DNA of 9,258 nucleotides from Lachnospiraceae bacterium (GTDB taxonomy: Bacteria; Bacillota; Clostridia; Lachnospirales; Lachnospiraceae): positions 1 through 9,258 of the forward strand of contig CAAGKF010000318.1 in assembly GCA_900770345.1 (NCBI GenBank), written 5' to 3'. Under the pieces are notes generated by a model, which worked only from the letters and a program-made list of their open reading frames with translations, was not told where the DNA came from and ran no database searches. Each line of letters starts with the position of its first letter. Position 1 is the first letter of the stretch. Shown here in pieces: positions 6,617 through 9,258 of the stretch. The translations under genes were made by a program, and so were the position numbers.

Positions 6617-6641
6617 ATAATAACCTCCTGATTTTTCCCAT

Positions 6642-6676
6642 AAAAAAACCGGCTGCGCCAAACAGCGCACCGGCTT
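6642..6676 (-). terminator. Intrinsic terminator or attenuator upstream of the mob operon
   Basis: On the minus strand AGCCGGTGCGC and GCGCAGCCGGT pair around a 6-nt loop with a single bulged G, followed directly by seven T (complement of 6642-6648). It lies only about a dozen bases before the AGGAGG of the 73-aa gene. It may end the helicase transcript, or attenuate a transcript that starts within 6677-7001. Confidence 0.7.
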
Positions 6677-7001
6677 CACGGGAACGTGTGATAAACTTGT
6701 TTCTTGTTTTGCGATCAAAACTACTTTTATGATGTCCTGCCTACAGGGCGGCATCTCCGAGTTTTCGATACCGTGTGTCTTTGCTTGAAACGGCGAAATC
6801 TGCGCCAGTTTCGTAAAATCGGTTCACGTTTCGGAGAAGCGTGAATCCGTGAAATTATTTCTCTCCAGAAGAAACTTCTTTACGTTTTCCATTTCACTCA
6901 AAATAAAGCTTCAAAAACAGCCATTTTCCGTATTCCGGCAATGGCAGATTTCCATATACGGAGTGTTTTCGGGCAAATCGCTGCGTACATACGTACCAGC
7001 A
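6677..7001. other. Noncoding, dyad-rich stretch; candidate origin of transfer or replication
   Basis: No gene is supported here. Inverted repeats visible are TTCACG/CGTGAA (6823-6828, 6840-6845), AGAAG/CTTCT (6867-6871, 6875-6879), GCCATT/AATGGC (6920-6925, 6940-6945), TCCGTAT/ATACGGA (6927-6933, 6956-6962), and the left arm of a longer one at 6985-7033. On the plus strand GTGTGTCTTT (6773-6782) loosely recalls the GTGTGTTA nick region of the pMV158-type MobV origin of transfer. Position just upstream of the mob genes fits an origin of transfer. The identification is an inference. Confidence 0.4.
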
Positions 7002-7033
7002 TCAATCCCGCCAGTCTTCCGGTACGTACGTAC
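6985..7033 (-). repeat. 13-bp inverted repeat across the helicase stop codon
   Basis: GTACATACGTACC (6985-6997) and GGTACGTACGTAC (7021-7033) are inverted copies with one mismatch, separated by 23 bases that contain the helicase stop codon. In minus-strand RNA the mismatch becomes a G-U pair, so the stem is fully paired. No T run follows, so it is not a normal terminator. Confidence 0.6.
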
Positions 7034-8375
7034 ATGGTGAAGCATCGGAAAACTCATTTATATGCGGTCTTGCCACAGCTTCGATTCCCATGAAGCCCCA
7101 TACCCGCCGCCCGGCGGAATTTGTAACCGTATTACAGTGTTCCAGATTGTATTTACTCTGGCAGGCAATCACGGAATCACTGAAGCTCCGACTTTTCAGC
7201 GGCATTAGGTTGTTTTCATCACACCACATCCGGTAAATCGCATACAATTCCTTGGAACTGATGGACATATCCGCTTTCAGACGTATATAGCCATCGGATT
7301 CCAAAAAGTCATACACGTTGTTATTATCCCGCTTGACGGCCTCCCGGTTTTCCCTGGTGCGCTGGCTTTCCGTGAATTTGAAATTGTTGCCCACAAGCCG
7401 CTGCAAGCCTTCAAAGGCCCAGAGAAAGATACCCTCCACCTCGGCCTTCATCTTTTCGGCCAGGTCAGGGTCATCTATCCGGTCAGCAGGTTTCTCTTTG
7501 GTAGTCAGCACAAGCTGCCTACGATAAAAGCCATCGCTTCGGTCATAGAGCGCCTGCAAATCCCCATTGCTGAACGCCAGCAGCCGGGCGAACATCCAGC
7601 CCTGGTAGCTCTGTTTGCCCTTGCGCTCCAAATCCATCTTGCCCTGTGCAGTAACAATAGATTTTACATAGTTGGTCTGGCGCAGGGCTTCCATCCGCAT
7701 ATCATCGTCCACGCAGAGGAGTATATGCTCCAAATCCGCACGGGCAAATCGGTTCTCCGATATTTTCCCGATGCTGCCGTCTTTCATGTTGCTACCGAAC
7801 ATGGCTCCCAGTACAGCGCCGATCTGGGACTTGCCCTCGCCGCCGTTTCCCTTAATGACCATCATGCACTGCCCCTTATTGCAGGGGATCAGGCAGTAGC
7901 CGATAAACTCCTGCAAAGTAACAATGTCTTCCGGGTACAGCAGACCATCCAGAAAAGAAAGCCATCGTTCCGGCTTCGGCGCATCCGGGTTATAAGCGAC
8001 CGGCAGTCGGCTCCGCACGATCTCGGGCTTTCCGGGAATAAAACTGCCGTCCAGCATCAGCGTACCGTTGGAAAGATGAATCCTGTCTGGCAGGGGAGGG
8101 AAATCATCCATCTGAGCTGCCAGCTTCATCACTTCCAAAATGTTGCTGACCTTCCGGGGGATATTGTTCACGGCGCAGCATTTCAGGCGTTCAAAAATTT
8201 CTCCCCGCAGCGGCAGATCATCGGTCACTCTGCCGTCCGGTGTAAAAAATGCCCGGTTGGAATAAATGATTTTGTGACTGCTCAGAAATTCGTCGCAGAA
8301 TACTGCCTCATTGATATTTGTCCCGTCGAACCAGACCGGCAGATTGGGATCAATCCATTTCCTGTTCTTTGCCAT
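7002..8375 (-). CDS. P4/D5-type SF3 helicase (replication protein)
   Basis: This 457-aa protein is a superfamily 3 AAA+ helicase of the phage P4 / poxvirus D5 group, which unwinds origins of phages and mobile elements. Walker A is GNGGEGKS (176-183). Walker B is ILLCVDDDM (218-226). Motif C is LLAFSN (265-270). An arginine-finger region, RSDGFYRRQL, spans 279-288. The N-terminal 130 residues match the D5_N-like region that precedes the ATPase. Residues 355-435 look like the C-terminal winged helix. I see no archaeo-eukaryotic primase catalytic domain, so it seems to be helicase only. It starts inside the 3' end of the zinc-finger primase gene (26-base overlap), with a G-rich ribosome binding site about 10 bases upstream. 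The two are therefore co-translated and probably act together on replication of the excised element. Confidence 0.9.
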   Translation of the reverse strand: MAKNRKWIDPNLPVWFDGTNINEAVFCDEFLSSHKIIYSNRAFFTPDGRVTDDLPLRGEIFERLKCCAVNNIPRKVSNILEVMKLAAQMDDFPPLPDRIHLSNGTLMLDGSFIPGKPEIVRSRLPVAYNPDAPKPERWLSFLDGLLYPEDIVTLQEFIGYCLIPCNKGQCMMVIKGNGGEGKSQIGAVLGAMFGSNMKDGSIGKISENRFARADLEHILLCVDDDMRMEALRQTNYVKSIVTAQGKMDLERKGKQSYQGWMFARLLAFSNGDLQALYDRSDGFYRRQLVLTTKEKPADRIDDPDLAEKMKAEVEGIFLWAFEGLQRLVGNNFKFTESQRTRENREAVKRDNNNVYDFLESDGYIRLKADMSISSKELYAIYRMWCDENNLMPLKSRSFSDSVIACQSKYNLEHCNTVTNSAGRRVWGFMGIEAVARPHINEFSDASPCTYVPEDWRD

Positions 8376-8973
8376 GCGTCCGTTCCCCCTTTTCCAGCTG
8401 GTTCAGGCGTTCTTTCAGCCTATCTATGGTGCCGTCTTTTTTCAGCATATCCACTGTTTTTACCCGGACCTCCAGTTCTTCAAATGTCAGCACGTCCGTC
8501 AGATACTCCACACGATTCAGCATTTGGCAGGCTTCCACAAAACGGTCATCCCACTCTTCCTCCGGGTTGGAGGGAGCATATCGCTCCTTCCAGTCCTCCA
8601 GCAGATGCAGATAATCGCACAATACCCGCTGACAGAGCATCTCATCTCTCTGAAATGCCTTTGCCAGCGGGTATTCCGGCTTTTTCAGTGCTGCGGCTGC
8701 AGGCGGCTTGTCCGGGTCAAGTCCAAAATCATACGCCAGCTTTTTCGCCGCCTCATAGCTGCTCAGATCAAACAAACGGGCGGTGAACTCGATCACATCT
8801 CCGTGCGCCCCGCAGCCAAAGCAGTAGAAATAATCCTCGTTCAACTTCATGCTGGGGTGCCGGTCATTGTGGAACGGACAGCGGCACATCCCATTCCGCT
8901 GCACCTCCAGTCCGTAGTGTTCGGCAGCCTGCGGGACAGTCAAATTTGCCTTTACAATTTCGTAGATACTCAT
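8350..8973 (-). CDS. CHC2 zinc-finger primase-like protein
   Basis: This 207-aa protein carries the DnaG-type CHC2 zinc-binding domain: CPFH (Cys32, His35) and CFGC (Cys51, Cys54), with DRHPSM between them and GDVIEF after. This domain recognises template DNA in primases. The catalytic TOPRIM domain of DnaG is absent. After about residue 95 the sequence is acidic and helical with a C-terminal coiled coil (KERLNQLEKG). The start at 8973 is supported by AAGGAGG (8981-8987) at 7 bases; a longer frame from 9042 lacks such a site. It is the first gene of the leftward replication pair and overlaps the helicase. The coupling suggests it loads or guides the helicase. Which protein makes the primer is not visible here. 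Confidence 0.88.
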   Translation of the reverse strand: MSIYEIVKANLTVPQAAEHYGLEVQRNGMCRCPFHNDRHPSMKLNEDYFYCFGCGAHGDVIEFTARLFDLSSYEAAKKLAYDFGLDPDKPPAAAALKKPEYPLAKAFQRDEMLCQRVLCDYLHLLEDWKERYAPSNPEEEWDDRFVEACQMLNRVEYLTDVLTFEELEVRVKTVDMLKKDGTIDRLKERLNQLEKGERTHGKEQEMD

Positions 8974-9067
8974 GTGTTTTCCTCCTTCATTTTTCGTACA
9001 GGTTTTCCCTGACACCTCAATGTACGGAGAAAAAGGGGCCATCCCGAAAAATCTGTCAGTTCTGCAA

Positions 9068-9119
9068 GAAACAAAAACACCGCCCTGAAATCTTGCAAAA
9101 TTGCAAGACCTCAGAGCGG
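9068..9119 (-). terminator. Long stem-loop with U-rich tail ahead of the primase gene (attenuator candidate)
   Basis: Positions 9080-9119 are symmetric: blocks CCGC, CTGA and TCTTGCAA pair with TTGCAAGA, TCAG and GCGG. On the plus strand the blocks are separated by C-A mismatches. In minus-strand RNA these become G-U pairs, giving one continuous stem of about 18 pairs with a 4-nt loop, followed by UGUUUUUGUUUC (9079-9068). This points to an RNA function in the minus direction, about 95 bases before the primase start. It may be an attenuator of the replication operon or a simple terminator. Confidence 0.65.
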
Positions 9120-9139
9120 CAGATGTTCACAAAGATATG

Positions 9140-9168
9140 TTGATATTATTCCGGTTATGGAATATAAT
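9140..9168 (+). promoter_or_regulatory. Sigma-A-type promoter of the plus-strand HTH gene
   Basis: TTGATA (9140-9145), a 17-bp spacer and a perfect TATAAT (9163-9168) lie 32 bases before the ATG at 9201. TATTCC (9147-9152) and GGAATA (9159-9164) form a dyad inside the spacer that reaches the -10 hexamer, a likely repressor site. Confidence 0.82.
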
Positions 9169-9200
9169 TGACTTAGAAACAGGAAAGGACAAAATAAACC

Positions 9201-9258
9201 ATGAAATACCTTTCTACCTTTGAAGCAGCGGAGAAATGGGGCTTATCGCCCCGGCGTG
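9201..9258 (+). CDS. Helix-turn-helix DNA-binding protein, 5' end only
   Basis: Only the first 19 codons are in the window, beginning MKYLSTFEAAEKWGLSPRR, which is the first half of an excisionase/MerR-like helix-turn-helix. It is cut off by the window edge and shows no sign of damage. AGGAAAGGA (9181-9189) is the ribosome binding site, and a consensus promoter lies upstream. Eleven of these 19 residues match the 61-aa protein at 3003-3188 without gaps, so the two are relatives. It is divergent from the replication genes and may regulate itself and them, an inference from position. Confidence 0.75.
   Translation, partial: MKYLSTFEAAEKWGLSPRR

Larger units (their letters stand above)
8974..9200. 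other. Divergent intergenic region, primase gene / plus-strand HTH gene
   Basis: It holds, from right to left, the plus-strand promoter with a dyad, a 40-base stem-loop and the primase leader. CTGACA (9009-9014) and TGTCAG (9054-9059) form a further wide inverted repeat in the leader. I could not identify a convincing minus-strand -35/-10 pair for the primase-helicase transcript. Confidence 0.5.
3420..9258. mobile_element. Integrative mobilizable element, partial (serine recombinase/MobV type)
   Basis: A large serine recombinase, a MobV relaxase and a CHC2 primase plus SF3 helicase pair lie together on one strand with no conjugation (type IV secretion) genes in view. That combination is typical of a mobilizable element that borrows a helper's mating machinery, broadly comparable to the clostridial Tn4451 group (serine recombinase plus MobV). 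The left boundary given here is only the composition change near 3.4-3.5 kb. No direct repeat or core site was identified, and the right end lies outside the window. Confidence 0.7.

Noticed and set aside
5499..6620. Long plus-strand open frame (373 codons) opposite the relaxase
   Set aside because: It is antisense to MobV and the 73-aa gene, which have motifs, ribosome binding sites and overlapping start/stop codons. The translated product shows no domain.
6395..6754. 119-aa version of the gene preceding MobV
   Set aside because: The extra N-terminus would be translated through the hairpin and T run at 6642-6676, and a perfect AGGAGG sits before the internal ATG at 6616.
7725..8786. Long plus-strand open frame (353 codons) opposite the helicase and primase genes
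   Set aside because: It is the antisense shadow of two clear overlapping genes with intact catalytic and zinc-binding motifs. It has no recognisable domain and no fitting ribosome binding site.

Overview
The window looks like Firmicutes DNA, most likely a gut Clostridia/Lachnospiraceae-type genome. Ribosome binding sites are strong (AGGAGG, AAGGAG), several promoters match the sigma-A consensus with 17-bp spacers, and the gene content is that of small integrative mobilizable elements of this group. No source organism is stated and I ran no search; family assignments rest on motifs I can read.

Two blocks of different composition meet near 3.4-3.5 kb. The left block (about 1-3480) is clearly AT-rich. 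It holds one leftward operon: a 61-aa helix-turn-helix protein (3003-3188), a large DNA-binding-type protein of about 449 codons split by one in-frame TAG (1605-2954), and a Fic-domain protein with a C-terminal winged-helix-like region (352-1584). The Fic gene carries seven copies of a 13-bp sequence in two arrays, and the repeat is kept at DNA level even where the reading frame shifts. Left of it are about 350 bases without a convincing gene, containing consecutive stem-loops, two of which have complementary loops.

The right block (about 3480 to the end) is GC-richer and reads as an integrative mobilizable element. Right to left on the minus strand it carries a CHC2 zinc-finger primase-like protein (8350-8973), an overlapping P4/D5-type SF3 helicase (7002-8375), a dyad-rich noncoding stretch (6677-7001), a 73-aa helical protein (6395-6616), a MobV/Pre relaxase (5424-6395), a small protein (5182-5427) and a large serine recombinase (3496-5166). 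The last gene, on the plus strand (from 9201), is the start of a second helix-turn-helix protein related to the one at 3003-3188 and is cut by the window edge.

Transcription is modular. The mobilization genes are tightly coupled (TAATG and ATGA overlaps) and end at a 12-bp-stem terminator. The recombinase has its own consensus promoter just behind it and a terminator after it. The Fic operon has its own promoter with flanking dyads. A long stem followed by a U-rich run lies in front of the primase gene. Working model: helicase plus zinc-finger protein support replication of the excised circle, MobV starts conjugal transfer using a helper's conjugation machinery, and the serine recombinase integrates and excises. 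The Fic operon next to it is an accessory module, possibly toxin or defence related. The element's outer ends were not identified.
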